From NCBI GenBank assembly GCA_013823485.1, contig PNMF01000009.1:1-44512 (forward strand): DNA of 44,512 nucleotides. Reading direction: 5' to 3'. A program made the position numbers and the translations under genes. The notes under the pieces were generated by a model. The model saw only the letters and a program-made list of their open reading frames with translations. It searched no databases and was not told where the DNA came from. Below are positions 8,795 to 17,324 of the stretch, piece by piece (the first letter of the stretch is position 1; the number at the start of each line of letters is the position of its first letter). This stretch comes from Comamonadaceae bacterium (GTDB lineage: Bacteria > Pseudomonadota > Gammaproteobacteria > Burkholderiales > Burkholderiaceae_C).

Positions 8795-11302
8795 TCAGCC
8801 GCCCGAACGCAGCAGCAGCGCCGGGCTCAGCCGCCACTGCGCGGTCAGGTAGCGGCCGCCCAGCAGCAGGCTGAAGGCACACACCCCGACCACGGTGGCC
8901 GCGCCGGTCCAGTACAGGCCGGCCGGGGTCATGTCCAGCTGCCACTTCAGCAGCACCGTGGCCCACAGGCTGCCGGCCAGCCAGGCCAGGCCGGCGGTGA
9001 TGGCCGCCAGCACCAGGTATTCCCACCACAGCACCTGGCGCAGCAGCGAATGGCGCGCGCCCAGTGCGTGCATCACCGTGGCCTCGAACACCTGCCGGCT
9101 GCGGCTGGCCGCCACCACGCTGGCCAGCACCAGCAGGCTGGCCGCCAGGCAGACGCCGGCCACCACCGCCAGCCCGCTGCCGGCACGCTCCAGCAGGCGC
9201 CGGCTTTCCTGCAGCAGGGCTTCGGTGCGGGCGGTGGCGATGTTGGGCGCCACCGCGGCCAGCCGGTCCTGGGCCTGCAGGGCCTGCCCGGGCGGCATCC
9301 AGGCCGCACCCACATGGCGGGTGATGAAGGGGTCGAGCACGCCGTCGCTGAAGATCGCTTCCAGCCACAGCCGCGACTGCAGCCGGCGCTGGCTGTAGAT
9401 GGCGCTGAGGGTGACGTCCACCGGGCTGCCCATGATCTCGAAACGCAGCCGGTCGCCCACCTGCAGGCCCAGGCCGTCGGCCTCGCGGTCCTCCATGGCC
9501 ACCAGCGCCTCACCCCGGTGGTCGTCGGGCCACCAGGCGCCGCGGTCGATCAGCACATCGTCGAAGTTGCCGCTGCGGTCGCTCAGCTTGTGTTCGTCGA
9601 GCGACTCGCGCGCGCGGTCGGCGTCGCCGCCCTCGCGCAGGGCCTGGCCATTCACGGCCACCAGCCGGCCCAGCACCAGCGGGGCGGTGCGCACCGTGGT
9701 GTCTGGCTCGGTCTGCAGGGTCTGGCGCAGCAGGTCGATCTGTCCGGTCTGCACGTCATACATCACCAGCGCCGGGGCCTGTTCGGGCACGGTGTCCTGC
9801 AGGGTGCGCAGCAAGGTGAACACCACCAGCGTGCAGGCCACCATCAGGGTCAGGGCCGAGCCCATGGACAGCAGGGCGGTCCGCAACGGCGACTGCGGGT
9901 GCTGCAGGCCGGCCAGGGCCAGCTGCAGCGGCAGCGGCCCGTGGTGCTGCCAGCGGGCCGCTGCCCGGCGCAGCAGGCGGGTCAGGCCGTCGAGCAGCAG
10001 CAACAGCAGGCCCATGGTCAGCACGAAGGCCAGGCCGAACCGGGGGTCCGGCAGGCTCAGCACCAGCAGCACCAGCAGGAGCAGGCCGGCCCCGGCGGTC
10101 AGCCAGCGGGCCCGCGCCGGCGTCATCAGGGCGGCCGCGTCGGCGCCACGGAACAGCACCGCCGGCGACACCGACAGGGCCCGGCCCAGCGCCGGCAGCG
10201 AGAAGGTGAGGGCGGTCAGCACGCCGAACAGCAGCGCCAGCAAGGCCGGCTGCCACAGGCCCTGCACCAGCAGCCGCACCGGCGCGCGCTCGGCGGCCAG
10301 TTGCGCCACGCCCGCCGCCACGCCGATGCCCAGCAGCACCCCGACCAGGCTGGCCAGCAGGGCCAGCAGCCCGATCTGCAGCAGCACGAAGGCGGCCAGC
10401 CGGCCATTGCGCAGGCCGACGGCGCGCAGGGTCGCCAGGCTCACCAGGCGGCCCTGCAGCCAGGTCTGCACGCTGTTGAAGACCCCAAGTCCGCCGATGA
10501 ACAGGGCGGCAAAACCGATCAGCAGCAGCCCCGACCCGATCTGGCCGAGCACCTCGGTCATGCGGTCGCTGCGCTCGTCGAAGCTGCGCACCTCGGCGTC
10601 GATGCCGGGGTGGGCGGCGATGAAGGCATCGCGCCAGGCGGCGGCCGAGGGGGCACTGCCCGGCGCCATGCGGACCCGGTGCAGGTGGTCGACCCGGCTC
10701 AGCGGCTGCACCAGCCCGGTGGCCTGCAGCGCGGCGTCGGACAGCAGCACCGGGGCGGCACCCCAGTCGGCGCGCAAGCTGCGGTCGGGCTGGCGCTGCA
10801 CCACCGCACCGACCCGCAGCTCGGCATCGCCCACCGCCACCCGGTCACCCGGCTGCAGGCCCAGCCGCAGTGCGAGAGCGGCGTCCAGCGCCACGCCGTG
10901 CAGGCCGTCCCGCAGGGCCAGCGCGTCGGTCAGCGGCATGGCCGGCGCCAGCTCCACCGCCCCGTACAGGGGGTAGGCGGCATCGGTGCTCATGAGTTCG
11001 ACCAGCTGGGCGCGGCCATCGGCGGTGCGCAGCATGGTGCGCAGTTCCAGTACCCGCGACACCGTGCCGCGCGCCGCCATCCAGTCCAGCGCGGCCGTGG
11101 GCAGCGGCGCGGTGGCGGCCACTTCCACGTCGCCACCGAACAGCAGCCGGGCATCGTCGCGCAGGCCGTCGGCCACCTGCCGGTAAAGCCCGCCGCCGGC
11201 CGCCACCAGCGACACCCCCAGCACCAGGCAGGCGGCCAGCACCCACAGCTGGCGACCACCGGCGCGCAGGTCGCGCCAGGCCAGCTCAAGCAGGAAGGGC
11301 AT
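8795..11302 (-). CDS. ABC transporter permease, FtsX-like (YbbP-type)
   Basis: MPFLLELAWRDLRAGGRQLWVLAACLVLGVSLVAAGGGLYRQV; two FtsX-like TM blocks (GVFNSVQTWLQGRLVSLATLRAVGLR; VFEATVMHALGARHSLLRQVLWWEYL). Confidence 0.85.
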   Translation of the reverse strand: MPFLLELAWRDLRAGGRQLWVLAACLVLGVSLVAAGGGLYRQVADGLRDDARLLFGGDVEVAATAPLPTAALDWMAARGTVSRVLELRTMLRTADGRAQLVELMSTDAAYPLYGAVELAPAMPLTDALALRDGLHGVALDAALALRLGLQPGDRVAVGDAELRVGAVVQRQPDRSLRADWGAAPVLLSDAALQATGLVQPLSRVDHLHRVRMAPGSAPSAAAWRDAFIAAHPGIDAEVRSFDERSDRMTEVLGQIGSGLLLIGFAALFIGGLGVFNSVQTWLQGRLVSLATLRAVGLRNGRLAAFVLLQIGLLALLASLVGVLLGIGVAAGVAQLAAERAPVRLLVQGLWQPALLALLFGVLTALTFSLPALGRALSVSPAVLFRGADAAALMTPARARWLTAGAGLLLLVLLVLSLPDPRFGLAFVLTMGLLLLLLDGLTRLLRRAAARWQHHGPLPLQLALAGLQHPQSPLRTALLSMGSALTLMVACTLVVFTLLRTLQDTVPEQAPALVMYDVQTGQIDLLRQTLQTEPDTTVRTAPLVLGRLVAVNGQALREGGDADRARESLDEHKLSDRSGNFDDVLIDRGAWWPDDHRGEALVAMEDREADGLGLQVGDRLRFEIMGSPVDVTLSAIYSQRRLQSRLWLEAIFSDGVLDPFITRHVGAAWMPPGQALQAQDRLAAVAPNIATARTEALLQESRRLLERAGSGLAVVAGVCLAASLLVLASVVAASRSRQVFEATVMHALGARHSLLRQVLWWEYLVLAAITAGLAWLAGSLWATVLLKWQLDMTPAGLYWTGAATVVGVCAFSLLLGGRYLTAQWRLSPALLLRSGG

Positions 11303-11996
11303 GGGCCGACTCCGGGGCGGTTTCTCGAAGCTGGCCTTCGTGCAGGCGCAGCACGCGGTCGCAGCGGGCCGCAAAGTCCATGTCGTGCGTCACCAGCACC
11401 AGGGTGGTGCCCAGTTCGCGGTTCAGGCCGAACAGCAGTTCGCGCACGGCGCCGGCGGTGTGGTCGTCCAGGTTGCCGGTGGGCTCGTCGGCCAGCAGCA
11501 GGCGCGGCCGGTGCACCAGCGCCCGGGCGATCGCCACCCGCTGCTGCTCGCCACCGGAGAGCTGGCTGGGCCGGTGGTGCAGCCGGTCGCCCAGGCCGAC
11601 CCGGCGCAGCATGTCGGCGGCGGCGTCCCGGGCACCGCTGGCACCCGCCATGCGCAGGGGCAGGGCGGCGTTGTCCAGTGCGCTCAGGCTGGGCAGCAGG
11701 TGAAAGCTCTGGAACACGATGCCGATGCGTTCGCGCCGCAGGTCGGCCAGGCCGTCGTTGTCCAGGGTGGCGAGGTCGACGCCGTCGATGCAGATGCGGC
11801 CGGCCGCCGGGCGCTCCAGGCCACTGAGCAGCAGCATCAGCGAGGTCTTGCCGGAACCGGACGGGCCGGCGATGGCCACCCGGGTGCCGGCTTCGATGCG
11901 CAGGTCGACCTCGCGCAGGACGGTGACCTGGCGCGGTCCGACGGCGTAGTGCAGGGAGAGGCCGGTGGCCTCGATCAGGGGAACGTTGGGGGACAT
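11286..11996 (-). CDS. ABC transporter ATP-binding protein (YbbA/LolD-type)
   Basis: Walker A GPSGSGKTS, signature LSGGEQQRVAIARAL, Walker B LLLADEPTGNLD, H-loop VTHD; overlaps the permease start by 17 nt. Confidence 0.9.
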   Translation of the reverse strand: MSPNVPLIEATGLSLHYAVGPRQVTVLREVDLRIEAGTRVAIAGPSGSGKTSLMLLLSGLERPAAGRICIDGVDLATLDNDGLADLRRERIGIVFQSFHLLPSLSALDNAALPLRMAGASGARDAAADMLRRVGLGDRLHHRPSQLSGGEQQRVAIARALVHRPRLLLADEPTGNLDDHTAGAVRELLFGLNRELGTTLVLVTHDMDFAARCDRVLRLHEGQLRETAPESAHALPA

Positions 11997-12224
11997 GGGC
12001 TGTCGGACGAAAGGGCGCGGTGCGAGTTCCCGGCCCGCCCGCCGGGATCGGCGGCCGGTCACGGCATGGGCCGGGTGTGAACCAAAGTGGGGGCTCGGCA
12101 TCTGCCGGCCCGACTTGAGCCCCGGTATCGACCACTCACCCCCGAATCGCTACCGCTGGTTGAGAAATTCGCGCCAAATCATTGATATGTGTGCAGTTTT
12201 TCGCACCGAAGGGTTTCCATAAAA

Positions 12225-12262
12225 TACCCCTACCCCTAAACTTGGGCCACACCCCTACCCGT
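12225..12262 (+). promoter_or_regulatory. Candidate binding region for a LuxR/NarL-type response regulator: tandem TACCCCT heptamers plus a third imperfect copy
   Basis: TACCCCT at 12225-12231 and 12231-12237, TACCCGT at 12256-12262; ACCCCTACCC occurs at both 12226 and 12251. The first two match the NarL heptamer pattern TACYYMT. About 60-90 nt upstream of the 12318 start. Confidence 0.4.
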
Positions 12263-12317
12263 TCGTGGTAATCCCAAAGACCACAACGATCACGATCTCT
12301 GCAAAGGAAACCGTCCC

Positions 12318-12932
12318 GTGAAGAAAGCCCTGCTCCTGAAGACCGCTGCTGCCCTGGCCCTGGCCACCCCGATGGTGTCCATGGCGGAATCCCAGCTGGC
12401 GGCCCAAGGTGCCAACAGCACGGCATCGGCCCGGCTGAACATCCGGGTGGTGATCCCGCGCGTGCTGTTCCTGGGTGTCGGTGCCGGCGCCGGTGCACTC
12501 AACGATCCGCTGGCCGCCAACGGCACCTCTTCCACCGTGACGTTCGACTACACCAACAACCCGCAGGCGGTTGGCGGCGGTGCCACCAACCCGGCGGCTT
12601 CGGTCACCGGTGCCGTGGTGCCGGTCCGTGTGGTGGGCAACAACGGCACGGTGAGCCTGGTGGCCGCCACCACGGGCGCCCTGACCAACGCCACCAGCGA
12701 CACCATTCCGTGGAGCGAGATCTCGGCCACCTCCAGCGCCAACACGCTGCCGAGCCCGGTGATCCCGGCCACCGGCAGCGGCACCGCCGTGCCGCTCACG
12801 CCCAACGTCGGCACCAGGGTGACCCGTCTGGCCGCCGACTGGACCTTCAGCTACGCCAACTCGGCCGTGGTCGCGCCGGGTACCTACGGCACCACCAACG
12901 GTCAGATCACGTACACCGCTTCCATGCCCTGA
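12318..12932 (+). CDS. Exported fibre/fimbrial subunit-like protein (subunit 1)
   Basis: GTG start with AAGGAAA upstream; signal peptide MKKALLLKTAAALALATPMVSMA; low-complexity Ala/Thr/Val/Gly-rich beta-type sequence; paralogous to the 12953 product. Confidence 0.65.
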   Translation: MKKALLLKTAAALALATPMVSMAESQLAAQGANSTASARLNIRVVIPRVLFLGVGAGAGALNDPLAANGTSSTVTFDYTNNPQAVGGGATNPAASVTGAVVPVRVVGNNGTVSLVAATTGALTNATSDTIPWSEISATSSANTLPSPVIPATGSGTAVPLTPNVGTRVTRLAADWTFSYANSAVVAPGTYGTTNGQITYTASMP

Positions 12933-12952
12933 GCATCCGGGGTCTGGCTGTC

Positions 12953-13588
12953 ATGACAAACGTGGGGGGCCTGCGCAGCAGGCTGGCGGTGCATGGCCGT
13001 GCGCTGGCGCTGGCCGGCTGCTGGCTGGCGTTGCCGGTCACCGCGGCGGCCTGGAGCCTGCAGATCAACGGTGCATCCCCACGCGTGTTTCTGCACGTCG
13101 GTACCGGCACGGCCGACGGCAACAACAACACCGTCGACCGGGTCACCGCCAACCTCTCGACGGCCCAGCTGCTGTCCGGGGTGCCGCAGGCCATGACCAA
13201 CAGCGGCGGACAGTCGCGCAGCCTCTCGGGTGACAACTTCGCCACCTGCCCCACGCCGTCCAGCCAGGTGCTCATCGGCGCGTCCTACCGCCGCAACGGC
13301 AACTCGCAGCAGCAGGCCCGCCTGAGCGTGACGGCGCCGGCCAACCTGGTGAGCACGGCCGGCGACACCATTCCGGTTTCCGAGATCAGCTGGACCGTGT
13401 CGGCCCCGGGCAGCCCGGTGCCCGGCATCATCCCGGCGGGCACGTTCGTGCCCGGGCAGCAGCCGCTGGCCAATGTGCCGCCCAACACCTTCATCGAGAA
13501 CTGCCACAGCTTCCGGTATGCCAACTCGGCGATCCGGGCGGCAGGCACCTATGACGGCACCGTCACCTACACCTTGAGCGCACCATGA
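12953..13588 (+). CDS. Exported fibre/fimbrial subunit-like protein (subunit 2)
   Basis: Signal-like N-terminus; shares RVFLHVGTG, GDTIPVSEIS, PGIIPAG and FRYANSAIRAAGTYDGTVTYTLSAP with the upstream ORF. Confidence 0.6.
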   Translation: MTNVGGLRSRLAVHGRALALAGCWLALPVTAAAWSLQINGASPRVFLHVGTGTADGNNNTVDRVTANLSTAQLLSGVPQAMTNSGGQSRSLSGDNFATCPTPSSQVLIGASYRRNGNSQQQARLSVTAPANLVSTAGDTIPVSEISWTVSAPGSPVPGIIPAGTFVPGQQPLANVPPNTFIENCHSFRYANSAIRAAGTYDGTVTYTLSAP

Positions 13589-14034
13589 AGCGATGGTCCC
13601 TTCCGCTGGTGCTGGCGGCCCTGGCGGTCGTTGCCCACGCCGCTCCGGTCCGGCTGGACGATTCCCTGACCCACACCGTTCCGCCCAATGTGCAGATGCA
13701 GTGGCGCATGCTGCCGCCCTCGGCCGGTGCCACCGGTTCCATGGAAGCCTGGGTGCGGGTGAACGTGCGCCTGGACACGGCCCCGCATGCGGGTCGGACC
13801 GGTCGGGTCTACATGGTGCTGGCCCAGGACAGCACCTCGCTGGTGGAGGCCAGCTGGACCTCGCAAGGCCGCCTGCTGGCCGGCCGTGTGGTCTCGGGTG
13901 AGCGCACGCTGGTCTACAGCGGAACCCTGCCGGCGGCCCTCGCCGATCAGCTGGCCCTGCGCCTGCGCGCCTCGCCCGACTGGGACCGCCAGAACCGCCG
14001 ACTGAACTTCCACTTCGAACTCGAGACCCCCTGA
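13585..14034 (+). CDS. Small exported protein of the fibre cluster, unknown function
   Basis: ATGA overlap with upstream gene; signal peptide MKRWSLPLVLAALAVVAHA; GRTGRVYMVLAQ...GRLLAGRVVSGERTLVYSG. Confidence 0.6.
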   Translation: MKRWSLPLVLAALAVVAHAAPVRLDDSLTHTVPPNVQMQWRMLPPSAGATGSMEAWVRVNVRLDTAPHAGRTGRVYMVLAQDSTSLVEASWTSQGRLLAGRVVSGERTLVYSGTLPAALADQLALRLRASPDWDRQNRRLNFHFELETP

Positions 14035-14834
14035 TGCCCCAGCGGACCGTCGTTTCCTGTTGCCTGGCGCTGTTCGGGGTTCTGGCTGCTCCCGTGGTGC
14101 AGGCCCAGGGTTTTTCCGCCTTCGTCACCCCGCCGCGCTTCGAGCTGCAGGTGCAGCCGGGGGAACGCTTGCGCCAGGTGCTGGAGATCCAGCACGCAGG
14201 TGGTCAGACCGGGCGTTTCCGTGTCTACACCAACGACTGGCGCTTCCGCCCGGACCAGACGGTGGAGTTTTCCGATGCGTTGAGCCCCGGCAGCTGCCGG
14301 CCCTGGGTGGCGGTCGAGCGGCGGGAGCTTTCGATCGAGCCCGGCGCGCGTTTTCGTTACCGGTTCGAGATCACCGTGCCGCCCGGCACCCCGCCGGGTG
14401 AATGCCGTTTTGCCTTGATGGTCGAAGGCGCGGATGCCGCGCAGGTGGAAGGCACGCTGAACTTCCCGGTGGGCGGCCGCATTGCCGTCATCGTGTATGC
14501 CGCCATCGGCGGCGCCGCGCCGCGCCTGTCGGCGGAGCCGGCCGGCGTGCAGGCCTTCAACGGCCAGCAGCTGCCCCGGCTGACGGTGCGCAACGCCGGC
14601 AATGCCCACGGCCGCCTTCAGGGCTTCGTCAACGGGCGCGATGCCGACGGCAAGCGCATCGAACTGGCACCGGCCGACACGCCCATCCTGCCTGGCGAAA
14701 CCCGGCAGGTGGCCTTGTTGCCGATGCTCGAGGAGGGGGCCGCCCCCATCACCATCCGCTACCCGCTGCAGGTGCAGGGCCAGCTCGAATCGGGCAGCGA
14801 ACGCCTGCCGCTCGATCTGCGTTTCGCCCCATGA
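14034..14834 (+). CDS. PapD-like periplasmic chaperone
   Basis: Signal peptide; FVTPPRFELQVQPGERLRQVLEIQHAGGQTGRFRVYTNDWRF...RRELSIEPGARFRYRFEITVPPGTPPGECRFALMVEG...LTVRNAGNAHGRLQGF, consistent with two Ig-like chaperone domains; 1-nt overlap with upstream stop. Confidence 0.7.
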   Translation: MPQRTVVSCCLALFGVLAAPVVQAQGFSAFVTPPRFELQVQPGERLRQVLEIQHAGGQTGRFRVYTNDWRFRPDQTVEFSDALSPGSCRPWVAVERRELSIEPGARFRYRFEITVPPGTPPGECRFALMVEGADAAQVEGTLNFPVGGRIAVIVYAAIGGAAPRLSAEPAGVQAFNGQQLPRLTVRNAGNAHGRLQGFVNGRDADGKRIELAPADTPILPGETRQVALLPMLEEGAAPITIRYPLQVQGQLESGSERLPLDLRFAP

Positions 14835-16795
14835 GCCTGCGAGCGTCGGTGCGGGCCGTGGTGGTCCCGGTCCTGGGGCTCGCCTGCCTGCTGAACGCGG
14901 GCGCGGCCCTGGCGGAGACCCTGGCCTATGTCGACCGCGAGATCGAGGGCCTGGCGCCGGAGCCGGTGCTGGCCGAGCGGGACGAGGTCTACAACCCCGA
15001 CGGCTGGCCGAGGTTCCTGCGCGTGGACACCAAGGTCGGCACCCAGTCGCTCGACCCCGACCGCAAGACCCGGCTGGGCTACAGCCTGTTCGGCCTGATC
15101 GAGACCCCGAACCACGGCATCCTGTCGGTCGACGGCAGCATCACCCCCGGGGCCGGCCTGTCCACCCTGACGCTGCGTCAGCGCGATCTGCCCATGGACG
15201 GCGGCTGGCTGGTGAGCAACGAACTGGGTGTGATCGAGCCACCGACGCCCACCATCCTGAGTCTGCCGTCCCGGGTCTTCGTCCCGTCGCCGGCCATCCG
15301 GGGTGCCAGCACCGACTGGCGCCGCCCCGACAACCGCTTCCAGCTCATGGCCAGCAGCGGACAGCCCGGCTTTCTGGATGTGCTGCCGGCCGAGGGCTTC
15401 TCCCGCCTGCCGGGCACCCGGACCCGGGTGGGTGGGCAATGGCGGCTGGGGCCGCCGCCGGTTGATCCGCTGAGCCTGCGCCTGCCGGGTCTGAGTCTGG
15501 CCTTCAAGGCCGAGGAGGCGCGGGGTGTCAGCCAGGGCGGCAATTTCGGCCTGAGCGGTCGGCTGGTGGATGCCGGCAGCCAGCTGGCCGCCGTTCGCCA
15601 CGAGGCCGGAAAGCGCCGCATCCAGGGCCAGTGGCTGCAGAGCCGCAGCAGCGCGGGCCAGGCCCAGGGTCTCTGGGTGGACGCCGAACTCGACGACGGC
15701 CCCTGGCGCCACGCGGCCGGTGCTTACCGCCTGGACCCCGGTCTGGCCTGGGCCGAGACGCCGGTGGCCAGCAATCTGCAGGGGGTTTACGCCCGCTCGG
15801 CATGGCGCTCGCGACAGGTGAGCGTGGATGGATCGCTGGATCTGCTGGGCAACATCACCGGCAACAGCAACCGGGGCTACTTCGTCACCAGCAACGCGCG
15901 CTGGCGCCTGTCGTCCACCGACAGCCTGGGGGCCGGTGCTGCACTGCGCGACCTGAACGGCCAGGACTGGAGCCACTACCTCGACTGGCGCAGCCGCAAC
16001 CGCTGGGGGCCGGCCGGTGCACGGCTGGAAGTGGCCGGCGGCGACAACCAGGCGGCCCGCCAGCAGATCACCTACGACCAGGAATGGCCGGTGCCCCTGG
16101 GCTGGCAATTCGGCAGCAGCCTCGGGCTGGGTCGGCAGGACGTGAACGACGGCACGACCACCACCGGCGAACGGTTCTGGACGCTGGCGCTGAGCGGCAG
16201 TGCACCGCTCACCCGCTTCTCCAGCGCGCGCGGCAACCTGCAGACCGAACGCAGCTCCTCGGGCCAGGAGCGCCACTCGCTCAACCTCGGCGGCAGCTGG
16301 CGCCTCTCGACCCGCTGGAGCCTGGAGGGCTACTACAACCGCAACATCGGCCGCAGCCGCCAGGTGCTGGTGCTCGACCCGCTGGCGCCCCCGCCCGACC
16401 CGCTCACCACCGTGGCCGACCGCTCCTTCTTCGTGCTGCTGCGTTACGAGACCACCGCCGGCAGCCGCGATGTGCCACTGGGTGGCAAGCCCAACGAAGG
16501 CGGCGGCACGGTGCGCGGCACGGTGTTCTTCGACGCCAACCGCAGTGGCGTGCAGGAGGCCAGCGAGCCAGGTGTGCCCGGTGCAACCGTGTTCCTGGAC
16601 AACCGGTACTCGGTACGCACCGACGATCAGGGGCGCTTTGAATTCCCGTTTGTCGGGCCGGGTGCCAGAGCGGTCACGGTGCGCAACGACACCCTGCCGC
16701 TGCCCTGGACGGTGGTCGATGACGGCCAGATCCGGTTCGATCTGCGGGTCCGCGAGACCACCAACCTGAGCTTTCCGGTCCAGCGCAGCGACTGA
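14831..16795 (+). CDS. Predicted outer-membrane beta-barrel protein with C-terminal SdrD_B/carboxypeptidase-regulatory-like domain; occupies the usher position
   Basis: ATGA overlap with chaperone; signal peptide; long run of alternating barrel-type segments (e.g. RHSLNLGGSWRLSTRWSLEGYYNRNIG); C-terminal GTVFFDANRSGVQEASEPGVPGATVFLDNRYSVRTDDQGRFEFPFVGPG. No obvious PapC/FimD N-terminal motif. Confidence 0.65.
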   Translation: MSLRASVRAVVVPVLGLACLLNAGAALAETLAYVDREIEGLAPEPVLAERDEVYNPDGWPRFLRVDTKVGTQSLDPDRKTRLGYSLFGLIETPNHGILSVDGSITPGAGLSTLTLRQRDLPMDGGWLVSNELGVIEPPTPTILSLPSRVFVPSPAIRGASTDWRRPDNRFQLMASSGQPGFLDVLPAEGFSRLPGTRTRVGGQWRLGPPPVDPLSLRLPGLSLAFKAEEARGVSQGGNFGLSGRLVDAGSQLAAVRHEAGKRRIQGQWLQSRSSAGQAQGLWVDAELDDGPWRHAAGAYRLDPGLAWAETPVASNLQGVYARSAWRSRQVSVDGSLDLLGNITGNSNRGYFVTSNARWRLSSTDSLGAGAALRDLNGQDWSHYLDWRSRNRWGPAGARLEVAGGDNQAARQQITYDQEWPVPLGWQFGSSLGLGRQDVNDGTTTTGERFWTLALSGSAPLTRFSSARGNLQTERSSSGQERHSLNLGGSWRLSTRWSLEGYYNRNIGRSRQVLVLDPLAPPPDPLTTVADRSFFVLLRYETTAGSRDVPLGGKPNEGGGTVRGTVFFDANRSGVQEASEPGVPGATVFLDNRYSVRTDDQGRFEFPFVGPGARAVTVRNDTLPLPWTVVDDGQIRFDLRVRETTNLSFPVQRSD

Positions 16796-16842
16796 CGCGA
16801 TGGGTGGGGTCAAGTCGGCGCCACGGCTGCCGATACTGGTGC

Positions 16843-17319
16843 ATGACCCCCGCTTTCACGCTCCGCCGCTGCTTGACCGCCACCCTGCTGGCCGGCGGTC
16901 TGCTGGCACCGGTACTCGGTCATGCCGAAGCGCGGTGGGCCCCGCCGGGTGGCAGTGCCAGCGCCGGCCTGAACTTCCGGGTCATCATCCCGCCGGTGCT
17001 GCAGGTGCTGGAAAACAGGCCCGCGCCGCGCCTGCAGGCCGAAGGGGCCGGCGCATGGCTGGGCCAGCAGCGGCTGGTGGTGGTGTCCAACCTGCGGCAG
17101 GGTTTCTGTGCCCACCTGCGGGGCAGCGTCGGCACCGACACCGCCGGCTGGACCCTGCGGGCGCTGCCGTCGACCGGCGTGCTCACCGAGCGGGTGGCGG
17201 ATGGCTGGCGGGTCTGCACCCTGCGCGCCGGGCGCCACCAGCTGGAGCTGGAGCACCGTTTTCAGACCGGTGGCGTCGAGCCGGTCTGGCCGGTGTCCAC
17301 CGACATCACCGCACTCTGA
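16843..17319 (+). CDS. Exported subunit-like protein (subunit 3)
   Basis: Signal-like MTPAFTLRRCLTATLLAGGLLAPVLGHA; SAGLNFRVIIPPVLQVLEN resembles SARLNIRVVIPRVLFLGVG of subunit 1. Start inferred. Confidence 0.5.
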   Translation: MTPAFTLRRCLTATLLAGGLLAPVLGHAEARWAPPGGSASAGLNFRVIIPPVLQVLENRPAPRLQAEGAGAWLGQQRLVVVSNLRQGFCAHLRGSVGTDTAGWTLRALPSTGVLTERVADGWRVCTLRAGRHQLELEHRFQTGGVEPVWPVSTDITAL

Positions 17320-17324
17320 CCGTT

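Noticed and set aside
7004-11827. 1607-aa plus-strand ORF spanning HK and the ABC genes
   Set aside because: Out-of-frame and antisense read-through of genes on both strands; low-complexity translation.
12220-12225. TAAAAT as a sigma70 -10 element for the fibre cluster
   Set aside because: No convincing -35 at 16-18 bp (TTTTTC at 12197), and it abuts the heptamers; cannot be assigned without TSS data.
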